Source of the DNA: Chloroflexota bacterium
GTDB taxonomy: Bacteria; Chloroflexota; Dehalococcoidia; Lucifugimonadales; UBA3495
Direction: 5' to 3'
DNA: 64,000 nucleotides
Assembly: GCA_028875655.1 (NCBI GenBank)
Contig: JAPPCX010000066.1
Span: forward strand, 18,412-82,411
Shown: one piece after another, positions 1 to 9,674 of the stretch
Layout: the number at the start of each line of letters is the position of its first letter
Position numbering within the stretch: position 1 is the first letter of the stretch
The notes under the pieces: generated by a model
Seen by the model: only the letters and a program-made list of their open reading frames with translations
Told to the model about the DNA's origin: nothing
The model's database searches: none
Made by a program: the position numbers and the translations under genes

Positions 1-1235
1 GTGCAGGCGTCCAGCAGGTGGTCGGCGGTTTCGACGCCTTCGGCCTGCATGTTGTCAATGATGTCCCGCATTCCGGGCAGGTCGGGGTTGGATACCCGGT
101 CCGCCACGAAGTTGATGCGGGCCAGCAGCGCGCCGGAGTTGATCCACTCCAGGCCGGTGTGCCAGCCTTCAACCGACGGCGGGTCCAGGATGGACTGTCC
201 CATGTAGGTGGGCTCCTTGCCGATGTTCAGCACGCCGGGGTCCGGGTTCTCGAAGAGGCCGACCATCCGCAGGGTGCCGGCGACCACTTCGGCCGGGCTC
301 TTGATCTTCTGATAGCGGGCGTCCTTGAACCACTGCGAAAGGAACATGTGGCGCAGCACGGCCTTCATCTCGAAGCCGGACTGCTCGAACACGTCCATCA
401 TCTCCTCCAGCGCGTCCTCGTCCCGGGCCGGCTCAATGGTCCAGGCGGGAACCTGCGGCTCGTCGGCGACGAAGAAGTTGTAGAGGTGGCGGCAGATGAA
501 GCGGGAGGTTGCCGGCTCTTCCAGGATGATGTCGATGATGTCCTCACCGTCGAAGTTGCCGGTGCGGCCCAGGAACGTCTTTTCGCCGAAGTCGTGGTCG
601 GCTTCGTTGTAGGTGAACTTCCAGGGGTAGCGGCCGTAGGGCGCGCGGGGCAGCTTGGCCTGGATGGTCCAGCCGGTAAAGGCCCGCGAGCACTCGCGTA
701 CGTCAACCTCGGTGTAGTTCGACACGCCCATGGAGAACAGTTCCAGCAGCTCGCGGCCCCAGTTCTCGTTCACGGCGTCCCGGTGGTTCTCGTTGTTGTC
801 CAGCCAGAAAATCATGGCCGGGTTCTTGGACAGTTCGATGAGAATGTCCCGGTAATTGCCCATCCCCTGCTCGCGGAGCATGTCGATCTGCTCGAGCAAC
901 TGGTCGCAGTTGTCAACCTTGGAGTTGCCGGTGGCGAATACGTGGTGCCAGAACAGGGTCATCTTCTCTTCCAGCGGCCGGTCGCTGGATACCATGTTGT
1001 ACATCCAGTTGGCCTGGCCGGAGAAGGGGACGCCGCCGGGGAGCAAAAAGCTGGGGTGATACCGCAGCAGCAGAGCCATCTTGCCGCCCTCGTTTTCGGT
1101 GGGCGGATTCAGCAGCTCTTCCACGGTGGCCTCGTAACCCTGGGCAACGCAGCGCTCCAACTCAGCGCGGTTGGCGCCAAAGCCGGCGCGCCGCATCAGG
1201 TGGGCCATCAATGCCAGGTCATCTTTGTGTGACAT
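1..1235 (-). CDS. DUF1800 domain-containing protein (partial, runs off left edge)
   Basis: Minus-strand translation from ATG at 1235: MSHKDDLALMAHLMRRAGFGANRAELERC...EEKMTLFWHHVFATGNSKV..., typical DUF1800 motifs; listed + ORF 18..1232 is antisense. Confidence 0.85.
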   Translation of the reverse strand, partial: MSHKDDLALMAHLMRRAGFGANRAELERCVAQGYEATVEELLNPPTENEGGKMALLLRYHPSFLLPGGVPFSGQANWMYNMVSSDRPLEEKMTLFWHHVFATGNSKVDNCDQLLEQIDMLREQGMGNYRDILIELSKNPAMIFWLDNNENHRDAVNENWGRELLELFSMGVSNYTEVDVRECSRAFTGWTIQAKLPRAPYGRYPWKFTYNEADHDFGEKTFLGRTGNFDGEDIIDIILEEPATSRFICRHLYNFFVADEPQVPAWTIEPARDEDALEEMMDVFEQSGFEMKAVLRHMFLSQWFKDARYQKIKSPAEVVAGTLRMVGLFENPDPGVLNIGKEPTYMGQSILDPPSVEGWHTGLEWINSGALLARINFVADRVSNPDLPGMRDIIDNMQAEGVETADHLLDAC

Positions 1236-1457
1236 CCTGTGCCTCCTTCCAGTATTTTGTTTTCCTTGCCAGAGCCGCATACGGACATAACGTACCCGCG
1301 CAGCTCACGTTTTGCCGCTAGTTTAAATTACCGGGCAACAGCGTGTCAACCAAAATCGGCGCATCGCTCAAATTTGATAATGATTATAATGTGGTAGCCA
1401 ACCCAAGACTGGAGCGCCGAGCGGAGCAGTTATGCGACCGCTCCGCTCGGTTCAGTT

Positions 1458-3284
1458 TCACGTGGATGGTGTGGCAGTACAGGTGGCCAGGCCGAGTTCG
1501 TCCAGGTCATTGTCCGCGATGCCCTCCAGGCCTATGGGTATGCAACCGGTCAAAGGATTGCCCGTCAGGTACAGCAGCACCAGCTTGGTCAAATTCGCCA
1601 ACTCAGCGGGTATCGAACCGGTCAACTGGTTGCCGTCCAGGTGCAGTTGTTCCAGTTCGGCCAGGTTGCCCAACTCGGCGGGTATCATGCCGCTGAACTG
1701 GTTGTTATCCAGGCGCAGTTGCTCCAGCTTTTCCAGATTTCCCAGCTCAGCGGGTATTGAGCCGCTCAATTGGTTCCGGTTCACGCTCAGATAGGTCAAC
1801 TCGCTCAGGTTGCCCAACTCCGCCGGCAGCCCTCCACTCAGGTCATTCCCGTCAAGGATCAGGATCTCCAGCTTGGCCAGGTCGCCCAACTCCGTCGGTA
1901 TTCCCCCGGTCAACTCGTTCCGATGGAGGTACAGCGCTTCCAACTCGGCGAGATTGCCCAATTCCTCGGGTATTTCGCCAGACAGTTGGTTGCCAGACAA
2001 CGCCAGAATTTCCAGATCTGAAAGATTGCTCAGCTCCCCGGGAATTGGGCCAGTGAATCGATTATCATGAAGATACAGTTGTTCCAGCCTGTCGAACTGG
2101 CCATACGCCGCCGGTATTTCGCCGGTCAACTGGTTGCCGCTCAGCGACAGCACTTGTAGATTTGACAGGTTATTCAACTCAGCCGGTATGTTGCCGGTAA
2201 AGTCGTTACTCGTCAGCCACAGGGATTTCAGGCTGGTCAAATTGCCTATTTCGGGTGGGATCGTTCCGGTCAGCTTGTTGTCGTCAACGTCCAGGTATCT
2301 GAGATTGACCAGGTTGCCCAACTCCGGAGGTATCTCGCCGGTCAACTCGTTCTCCCACAACCCGAGACTGGTCAGGTTGGCCATGGTGCCCAACTCGGAA
2401 GGTATCTCGCCGCTGAGCATGTTATTGTTGAAAGACAGCACCCGCAGATTCGTAAGTTGAGTCAACCCGGTAGGTATTTCGCCTTCCAGTTCGTTGCGGC
2501 CCAGGTCCAGCGTGCTCAAGTTGGTCATTCCACCCAACTCCGTCGGGATCTCACCGTTCAGTTCGTTGTTCCACAGATTGAGCACACGCAAGTCGCCTAA
2601 ACCGGCCAGTTCCGACGGTATCTCACCAGTCAATTCGTTGCCTGACAAGTGCAGCAAGCGCAATCTGGGCAGATTCGCCAGTTCGGGAGGTATCTCGCCG
2701 GCGAGATCGTTGTTTGGCAGATAAAGAAACAGCACGCACCCGTGGTTGTCGGTGGAAACGCCGAACCACTCGTCAAGAGGAGCGGTATCGTCAAGCCAAT
2801 TGGGGTCATTCCTCCAATTCGCGCCGTCGGTGGAATTGTAAAGCGCAGTCAGCGCGTCCCGGTCGCCGCCGCAACCTTCCAGTTTTATCGCAGCCGCCCG
2901 CGGCGACCACGACGGCTCTCCTTGCCGTCCCTGACTGCTGCCCACAATGAAAATGTATGTATCCCCTTCCTTGAAACCCTGGATCGACAGGGAGGATTGC
3001 CCGTCATTCGCCACGCTCCGGTAGGTCATGGAGTCCTGCCAATCCCGGCCGGCCGCCGTGTATTCCAAATAGTCGCTGACGGAAAGCCATCCAAACCGAT
3101 AGAATTCGGCTTCTTCAACGATGTCCCAGGTGAGCACTATCTCACCCCGATTCTCACCGAGTTCCGCCTGCAGGTTGTCAGGGACGGGTACACTATCTTG
3201 TGCCGCTACCGGTCCAACATCTCCAATCACGGTTGCTATCAGAATCGCCAGAACCAAAATGGTGAGAGCGGGTGAGACTTTCAT
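1458..3284 (-). CDS. Secreted leucine-rich-repeat protein (plant-type LRRs, ~24-aa period)
   Basis: N-terminal signal peptide; 'ALTALYNSTDGANWRNDPNWL' LRR-cap motif; repeated LxxLxLxxNxLxGxIPxELGNLxx. Confidence 0.9.
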   Translation of the reverse strand: MKVSPALTILVLAILIATVIGDVGPVAAQDSVPVPDNLQAELGENRGEIVLTWDIVEEAEFYRFGWLSVSDYLEYTAAGRDWQDSMTYRSVANDGQSSLSIQGFKEGDTYIFIVGSSQGRQGEPSWSPRAAAIKLEGCGGDRDALTALYNSTDGANWRNDPNWLDDTAPLDEWFGVSTDNHGCVLFLYLPNNDLAGEIPPELANLPRLRLLHLSGNELTGEIPSELAGLGDLRVLNLWNNELNGEIPTELGGMTNLSTLDLGRNELEGEIPTGLTQLTNLRVLSFNNNMLSGEIPSELGTMANLTSLGLWENELTGEIPPELGNLVNLRYLDVDDNKLTGTIPPEIGNLTSLKSLWLTSNDFTGNIPAELNNLSNLQVLSLSGNQLTGEIPAAYGQFDRLEQLYLHDNRFTGPIPGELSNLSDLEILALSGNQLSGEIPEELGNLAELEALYLHRNELTGGIPTELGDLAKLEILILDGNDLSGGLPAELGNLSELTYLSVNRNQLSGSIPAELGNLEKLEQLRLDNNQFSGMIPAELGNLAELEQLHLDGNQLTGSIPAELANLTKLVLLYLTGNPLTGCIPIGLEGIADNDLDELGLATCTATPST

Positions 3285-3342
3285 GGGTTTGTGGTTACCT
3301 CGTGGTTCAACTTTATGGGAGTCTTCAGGTGGGTGTCAGCAA

Positions 3343-3777
3343 TCACTTCGGCACTGCCCACGCCGGCGGCGGCGCGTACGTAACCGCTGAGTCGTTGTCG
3401 GCGGGAATCTGCGCCACCAGCCGCCCGTTTTCAACCTTCACGTCGTGATAAAACAATTGCGCCCGCGGCCCGTTCACGCACACGCCCTGGCTTTCCTCAA
3501 ACCGCCACCCGTGATCAGGACACAGAAAGCTCTTGTCCCACTTCACCACCCGGCCGAAAGCGTGGGGGCACACCATCGACAGCAGGCGATACTGTTCGTC
3601 CCGCGCCTTGGCCAGCCAGAATTCTTCGCCGTTTTCCAGCCTCACCCGCGCCGGCAACGACTGAAAATCTCCCACCGCGCCAATGTCCACCTTGCGCGCC
3701 GGCGCCATCTTGTTCTGCCCGATGTCCGCGGGATCAGTCACCATGCGCCGCCGCCGGTGATATATGTTCTCGCTCAT
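3343..3777 (-). CDS. Rieske [2Fe-2S] domain protein
   Basis: CPHAFGRVVKWDKSFLCPDHGWRF (CxH...CxxH). Confidence 0.8.
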   Translation of the reverse strand: MSENIYHRRRRMVTDPADIGQNKMAPARKVDIGAVGDFQSLPARVRLENGEEFWLAKARDEQYRLLSMVCPHAFGRVVKWDKSFLCPDHGWRFEESQGVCVNGPRAQLFYHDVKVENGRLVAQIPADNDSAVTYAPPPAWAVPK

Positions 3778-3831
3778 GGCGCTTCTCCTGATGAATGGGG
3801 CTCAGCCCGGGTCGTGTTGGTCGGATTCGTG

Positions 3832-4137
3832 TCAGTCAACGGGCAGCCCGCCGAAAGCCTCTTCCATCGTGATGATCGGGAAAATTTCAGTGCGGTTCCA
3901 GGTGGCAAGGCCCATGTCGATCACCGCGTCATCTACCGCATGGCCGTCCGGCCCATCCAGAATCAGCCAGGTTTGATGCGACGACTTGCCGACCCACCCG
4001 CCGCGAAACTCGCAGCCCCGGCTTGCCAGCGTTTCGGTCAACTCGGCGGACATGCGCAGCACGCGGTCCCTCACCCCCAGGTCCACGCCGGGACACCGCT
4101 CCGGCGCATGTTCCAGCGACACCATGTACAACCCCAT
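3832..4137 (-). CDS. Small hypothetical protein
   Basis: Intact ORF; likely start MGLYMVSLEHAPE rather than the upstream ATG, which lies in a dispersed repeat. Confidence 0.55.
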   Translation of the reverse strand: MGLYMVSLEHAPERCPGVDLGVRDRVLRMSAELTETLASRGCEFRGGWVGKSSHQTWLILDGPDGHAVDDAVIDMGLATWNRTEIFPIITMEEAFGGLPVD

Positions 4138-4159
4138 CGGTGTATCCCCTTGCTCGTCG

Positions 4160-5122
4160 TCATCGCGAGCGTGGCGTGGCAATCTCGTAACCCGCGCCCG
4201 CTCGCGATACCGAGGTAGCAGCCCGGAATATCCCGGGCCGCGTCAACCCGTCAAAGACCTGCGGACGCATCGCCTCGGCCAGCCCTTCCAGAACGTCGAT
4301 CACCCGAGGCCCGTGCCGGCTCGGAATCTGCCCGTCAAACAGATACACCCGCCCGTCTTTCACGGCGTCCAGCGCGTTCCACTCCGCGAGTTCCGACAGG
4401 CGCGCCGTCTCGATAATCGTTCGGTCCATGTTGAACGCGCAGGGCATCACCATCACGTAGTCGGGCTGGTATTCCAGTACTTCGTCCCAACCCACTTCCC
4501 GCGACTTGCCCCACTTTTCTGCCAGTCCTTCGTCGCCCCCGGCCAACTCTACCAACTCCGGTGTCCACTGCCCCGTGTTGCGCAGCGGCTCCAGCCAGTC
4601 GATGCAGAACACCTTGGGCCGGCTCCCGTCCACCGCCCGGCCGGCCACGTATTCGGTTCGCGCTCGCAGTTCCGACAACAAAGCCCCCGCGCGCTCGGGT
4701 ACCCCCGCCGCCTCGCCAATCCGCCGTATGTTACCGAAAATGTCATCCAGCCCGGCCGGTCGGATACTCAAAATCTCGGGCGAGTAATCCAGTGCCTTCG
4801 CCGCCGTCTCGAACACCGAACCCGCGCCCACCGCGCAGACCTCGCACAACTCCTGCGTCAATATCAGGTCCGGTTGCAGTCGGCGCAGTAGATCGCCGTC
4901 AATGATATACAACGGGTTTCCGGTTGCCCGCGCCTGCTGGATGATGGCGTCGATTTCCGCGCTGGACAGGTGCGACTTGCTGCGTATGCTCCGGCTCACC
5001 ACCGGCAGCCCTCGCGCCTCCGCCGGATAGTCGCACATGTGGGAAACGCCCACCAACGAGTCGCCCAGCCCGAGGGCAAAAACGATCTCCGTCGCGCTGG
5101 GCAGCAATGACACGATACGCAT
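4160..5122 (-). CDS. Cobalamin/iron-type ABC substrate-binding (BtuF-like) protein
   Basis: MRIVSLLPSATEIVFALGLGDSLVGVSHMCDYPAEA..., periplasmic-binding-protein class III pattern. Confidence 0.8.
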   Translation of the reverse strand: MRIVSLLPSATEIVFALGLGDSLVGVSHMCDYPAEARGLPVVSRSIRSKSHLSSAEIDAIIQQARATGNPLYIIDGDLLRRLQPDLILTQELCEVCAVGAGSVFETAAKALDYSPEILSIRPAGLDDIFGNIRRIGEAAGVPERAGALLSELRARTEYVAGRAVDGSRPKVFCIDWLEPLRNTGQWTPELVELAGGDEGLAEKWGKSREVGWDEVLEYQPDYVMVMPCAFNMDRTIIETARLSELAEWNALDAVKDGRVYLFDGQIPSRHGPRVIDVLEGLAEAMRPQVFDGLTRPGIFRAATSVSRAGAGYEIATPRSR

Positions 5123-5225
5123 GCCCGGCATTGTAGGCCGATTCGTTTCCGATGGCAAACGGCGAGGCCTTGCATAGGCATACCGGATGTACGGGAAGAA
5201 TAAGTGAGAGCGACATGCCAATGGT

Positions 5226-6125
5226 ATGATACGAACAACTATGACCGCTCGCATCCTCAACGGCAACGAACTGGCTGCCGACCTACGTTCCGAGGCAGCT
5301 TGGGACACTGCGGAACTGTTTGCAAACACCGGGGTGAGGCCCGGTTTGGCCGCCGTGCTGGTGGGCGATGATCCGGCGTCGTCAGTGTACGTGCGCAACA
5401 AGTGCCGCGCGTGCGATGAAGCCGGCATATTCTCGGAAACCTTTCAGCTGCCGGCCGACGCCACGCAGCGGGAGTTGACCGCCCTCATTAACAGCCTCAA
5501 CGCAAACCGGGCCTTCCACGGCATCCTGGTGCAACTGCCCTTGCCCGGACACCTCAACGAAACCGACGCCATCGAGCGGATCGACCCCCGCAAGGACGTG
5601 GACGGCCTGCACCCCATCAGCCAGGGCCGGATGCTGCAAGGCCAACCCACCTTCCTGCCCTGCACGCCGGCCGGCGTGCAGCAGGTACTCCTCCGCTCCG
5701 GTTACGACCCGGCCGGCCAGCACGTGGTGATCGTCGGCCGCAGCAACATCGTTGGCAAGCCTCTGGCTGCCCTCCTGATGCAGCGTTCCCCCGGCGGCAA
5801 CGCCACCGTCACCGTCTGCCACACCAGGACCCGCGACCTGCCTGACATTACCCGCCAGGCCGACATCCTCATTGCGGCCATGGGCGTCCCGCGCGCCATC
5901 GGAGCCGAAATGGTGCGCCCCGGAGCCGTGGTCATCGACGTGGGCATCAACCGCGTTGACGACCCTTCCCGTCGTCGCGGCTACCGGCTGGTCGGCGACA
6001 TCGACTTCGAACCGGTGGCTGCCAAGGCCGAGGCCATCACCCCCGTCCCCGGCGGCATCGGCCCCATGACCGTCGCCATGCTCATCAACAACACCCTCCA
6101 CGCTGCCCGGCTCTCCGCGGCTTAA
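5226..6125 (+). CDS. folD: Bifunctional methylenetetrahydrofolate dehydrogenase/cyclohydrolase
   Basis: GRSNIVGKPLAALL, GVPRAIGAEMVRPGAVVIDVGINRV, TPVPGGIGPMTVAMLINNT. Confidence 0.97.
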   Translation: MIRTTMTARILNGNELAADLRSEAAWDTAELFANTGVRPGLAAVLVGDDPASSVYVRNKCRACDEAGIFSETFQLPADATQRELTALINSLNANRAFHGILVQLPLPGHLNETDAIERIDPRKDVDGLHPISQGRMLQGQPTFLPCTPAGVQQVLLRSGYDPAGQHVVIVGRSNIVGKPLAALLMQRSPGGNATVTVCHTRTRDLPDITRQADILIAAMGVPRAIGAEMVRPGAVVIDVGINRVDDPSRRRGYRLVGDIDFEPVAAKAEAITPVPGGIGPMTVAMLINNTLHAARLSAA

Positions 6126-6130
6126 TCACT

Positions 6131-6214
6131 GCCATTCCCGCCTTTATCACGTCATTCCTGCCCCTCCCACGTCATTCCCGCCTCCCTCACGTCATTCCCG
6201 CGTAGGCGGGAATC
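6131..6214. repeat. Four-unit 20-bp-period array (GTCATTCCCGCCTNNCTCAC) ending in a full CATTCCCGCGTAGGCGGGAAT palindrome
   Basis: Aligned directly: GCCATTCCCGCCTTTATCAC / GTCATTCCTGCCCCTCCCAC / GTCATTCCCGCCTCCCTCAC / GTCATTCCCGCGTAGGCGGG. Confidence 0.9.
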
Positions 6215-6225
6215 CAGAGCGCGCG

Positions 6226-7269
6226 ATGCAAACCAGCGACTTCGATTACCACCTGCCGACCGAGCTGATCGCCCAGACGCCCGCCGAACCGCGGGACTCG
6301 TCCCGTCTATTGGTGCTACATCGCGGCGAGCAAGGCGGCATCGAGCACCGCGGATTCCGGGACTTGACCGACTACCTGCGCCCCGGCGACCTGATGGTGT
6401 TTAACCGCAGTCGCGTCATACCGGCCCGCCTGCACGGAACCGAAACTCGCTCCGGCGCCCGCGTCGAGGTGCTGCTGGTGCGCCGCCAGGAGCCGGGAAT
6501 CTGGCAGGCCCTGGGGCGTCCGGGGCGTCGCCTGCGCGCCGGCGCCGAGGTAATCATCGCGCCGCACTCGCCCGACGCCGGCATTCAGGATGGCGTCCTC
6601 ATCGAGATACTGGAAACCCACGAGAACGGCCTGCGCACCGTCCGCCTTTCCAGAGAGGACGAACTGGACCACCTCGGCGAGCTACCGCTGCCGCCCTATA
6701 TTAAGGAAACGCCGTACGACCCCGAGCGCTACCAGACGGTGTACGCCGACGCCCCCGGCAGCGTCGCCGCGCCCACCGCCGGCCTCCACTTCACCGACCG
6801 GATGCTCGAATCAATCCGTGACCTGGGAGTGCACACCGCATGGGTCACCCTTCACGTCGGCCTCGATACCTTCCGCCCCGTCCACGGCGAAAACATCGGC
6901 GAACACAAAATCCACACCGAGTGGTTCGATCTTCCTCAGGATACCGCCGACGCCATCAGCCGCGCCCGCCGCGACGGCAACCGCATCATCGCTGTCGGCA
7001 CCACCACAGTCCGCACCCTCGAACACGTCGCCCGCAATTCGGACGGTGACATCGCTGCAACCTTCGGCGATGCCGACCTCTTCATCACCCCCGGCCATCA
7101 ATTCCGCCTGGTGGACGCCATGCTCACCAACTTCCACCTGCCGCGGTCCACCCTGCTCATGCTCGTATCCGCCTTCGCCGGCCGAGAGCGCATCCTTGCC
7201 GCCTACCAGCAAGCCATCCAGCGCGAGTACCGCTTCTACTCCTTCGGCGACGCCATGCTGATTTTATAG
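6226..7269 (+). CDS. queA: S-adenosylmethionine:tRNA ribosyltransferase-isomerase
   Basis: MQTSDFDYHLPTELIAQTPAEPRDSSRLLVL; SVAAPTAGLHFT; FITPGHQFR; NFHLPRSTLLMLVSAF. Confidence 0.97.
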   Translation: MQTSDFDYHLPTELIAQTPAEPRDSSRLLVLHRGEQGGIEHRGFRDLTDYLRPGDLMVFNRSRVIPARLHGTETRSGARVEVLLVRRQEPGIWQALGRPGRRLRAGAEVIIAPHSPDAGIQDGVLIEILETHENGLRTVRLSREDELDHLGELPLPPYIKETPYDPERYQTVYADAPGSVAAPTAGLHFTDRMLESIRDLGVHTAWVTLHVGLDTFRPVHGENIGEHKIHTEWFDLPQDTADAISRARRDGNRIIAVGTTTVRTLEHVARNSDGDIAATFGDADLFITPGHQFRLVDAMLTNFHLPRSTLLMLVSAFAGRERILAAYQQAIQREYRFYSFGDAMLIL

Positions 7270-7293
7270 ATCACGCTTTCTCGGAAGCGATGA

Positions 7294-7749
7294 TCAGCCA
7301 GCGGCCATCGTGAAATCGGCATCGCGAACCGTGAATGCCAGCCGGCTGTTGGTTGGGTCGTAGTCCATCTGCCAGCGGCGGATAACGTCCCGCCCCAGCA
7401 GCGACGGGATACGGTCGCTGACATCGCCGGGTCTGGCGACGTTCACGTTTATCCGATAGCCGTAGCGCAGTCGGGCTGCGTGGTCGGCGAACAGCAGGAT
7501 AGCCGGCTCCGGAAAATAAGTTGCGCTACCTCCAATCCCGCTTGATGTGACGCGGCCTTGCAGCAAGTCGAAAGGGATACCTATATCCCAACCGTCCGCC
7601 GGATGCAGATAGGTTGCATCCGCCCCGGTGTCAACCAGAAAGATTATTTCGGCATAGACTCCCAATCGCGGTAGTGACAAGCTGCAATCGACAAACGGAC
7701 GCGCCAGATCCCGCAAAATGCCGGTAATCATACGACCATTGGTCCCCAT
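7294..7749 (-). CDS. Retropepsin-like aspartic protease
   Basis: FLVDTGADATYLHPAD and SLLGRDVIRRW motifs. Confidence 0.75.
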   Translation of the reverse strand: MGTNGRMITGILRDLARPFVDCSLSLPRLGVYAEIIFLVDTGADATYLHPADGWDIGIPFDLLQGRVTSSGIGGSATYFPEPAILLFADHAARLRYGYRINVNVARPGDVSDRIPSLLGRDVIRRWQMDYDPTNSRLAFTVRDADFTMAAG

Positions 7750-8054
7750 TCCACGTCCAGAAACTCAATGACGTATTTGCTCCTGGGGATGCCTTTTTCT
7801 CTCAGGCTACTGAGTAGTTCGTCCAGGGTATCGGAGACAATCAGCTCGTCGGTCACCGTCATAGCCACGAACTGATCAGGATAAAGTTCCCGCAACGATG
7901 CCGACTTCCGGGCCATACGAGAGGACAATTCTCTGCGCTCGGACGCCTGCTTCCAGAAAGCTTCCAGGCCGCCGGCGTCGGCCACCATTTTCTCCAACAT
8001 GGCGCGCAACTCTGGGTCGTCGGGAGTGATGGTTATCTTTGGGGGCATATTCAT
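7728..8054 (-). CDS. DUF5678-like small protein, overlapping the retropepsin-like gene
   Basis: C-terminal LRELYPDQFVAMTVTDELIVSDTLDELLSSLREKGIPRSKYVIEFL; 22-bp overlap with 7294..7749. Confidence 0.6.
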   Translation of the reverse strand: MNMPPKITITPDDPELRAMLEKMVADAGGLEAFWKQASERRELSSRMARKSASLRELYPDQFVAMTVTDELIVSDTLDELLSSLREKGIPRSKYVIEFLDVEWGPMVV

Positions 8055-8217
8055 TACTCCCTGCGTCTTGGCTTTCGCGATATGGGCAGGCTTCCGTACT
8101 TGGTATAAGGCCATTCTAGCACGGGCGAGGTTCTAATTAGTCCGGTGGACGCCTGCTATACTCAACCCGTGCCGCTACAAGCGGCGCACATACAGTACCG
8201 GAGAGGAACAGACGAGA

Positions 8218-9674
8218 ATGGTAACGTCATCCAGCAGCAACAATCGTCCCGCATGGTTCGTCGGTGCTGCCTATGGCGGTAACGTCGCAGAAGGAGACCA
8301 AACTGATCGATTCTTACAACTCGGTGTTTGGGAAAACGGCTACGCGGATGACACGTTTTCAGCCCTGATCGACTCGATGCAACCCGGCGACCGCATCGCA
8401 ATCAAGTCCTTCTTCAATTCACCGAACCGTCCAAACCTGCCCTTTGATGACCGAGGGCATAACGTTACTGGGATGGAGATAAAGGCCACAGGCGTGATTG
8501 TTCAGCATCTGCCACGCGTGAATGGCCGCCGCCGAGTTAAGGTCGATTGGACGCGGGTCTCGCCACCGCGAACATTCTACTTCTCATCATACCAGCAAAC
8601 GGTTCACCGAATAGTACCTGACGATTGGAAAAAGCAAGCTCTGATAGCATTCACATTTGGCAATCAAGCCCAGGACATAGACCGATTTCGCAATGCCCCC
8701 CAATACAGGGAGCGATTCGGCGACCGTGCTCATCCCGGTCCGCAAAACCAGTCGGAATCGCAGCCGTTGCCCGCTCCGCAATCTATCTATTCCTACTCTA
8801 TAGACAACATCCTCGCCGACGGCTGCTTCCTGCCCCGTTCCACTCTCGACACTATGCTCCAGCGCCTAACCACCAAGCAGAACATCATCCTCCAAGGCCC
8901 GCAGGCGCCGGCAAAACCTGGCTCTCCAAGCGACTCGCTTACGCTCTAATTGGACACAAGGACGACGATAAAGTCAGGCAGGTCCAGTTCCATACTAACC
9001 TGTCCTACGAGGATTTCGTGCGCGGCTGGCGACCCGACGGTGAAGGCGGACTTGTTCTAGCTGATGGCCCGTTTCTGAAACTGGCGGAAGATGCGCGTGA
9101 GGACCAAGATAGCAAGTACGTCATGGTCATCGAGGAAATCAACCGCGGCAATCCCGCCTCGATTTTTGGCGAGCTGCTGACCCTGCTGGAGGCCGACAAG
9201 CGCACTCCGAATGATGCTTTGGCCCTTGCCCACCCGCGCGATGAATACGAGCGTTTCCACATCCCGCCTAACGTGTACGTCATCGGTACCATGAACCTGG
9301 CCGACCGCTCGCTGGCGTTGGTGGACTTCGCGCTGCGCCGCCGCTTTGCCTTTTTCGACCTGGAACCCCAATTCAACGACGCCTGGCGCGAATGGGTGCA
9401 TCAAGAGTCGGACATTCCCACCGACTTTCTCGCTGATATCGCGGCGCGGATTACCGCACTGAACGACCGAATCGCTGCCGACCGCAGCCTCGGCCCACAG
9501 TTCCGCATCGGCCACAGCCACGTAACGCCGCCACCCGATAAGCCCATCGAAGCTCCCACGGAGTGGTTCACGGAGATTGTAAAAACCGAAATCGCCCCGC
9601 CGCTGCGCGAATACTGGTTTGACGATCCGAACCGCGCGGACGAAGAATCTCAAAAACTCCTGAGCGGCTTGTGA
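8218..9674 (+). pseudogene. mcrB: McrB-like AAA+ GTPase (type IV restriction), frameshifted inside Walker A
   Basis: Frame 1 (8218..8949) ends NIILQGP|QAPAKP...; the other frame resumes GAGKTWLSKRLAYAL...VMVIEEINRGNPASIFGELLTLLE...VIGTMNLADRSLALVDFALRRRFAF. Inserting one C (CCGCCAGGC) restores NIILQGPPGAGKTW. Confidence 0.85.

Noticed and set aside
6131-6214. Possible CRISPR array
   Set aside because: Period is only 20 bp with degenerate units and no distinct spacers; no cas genes in the window
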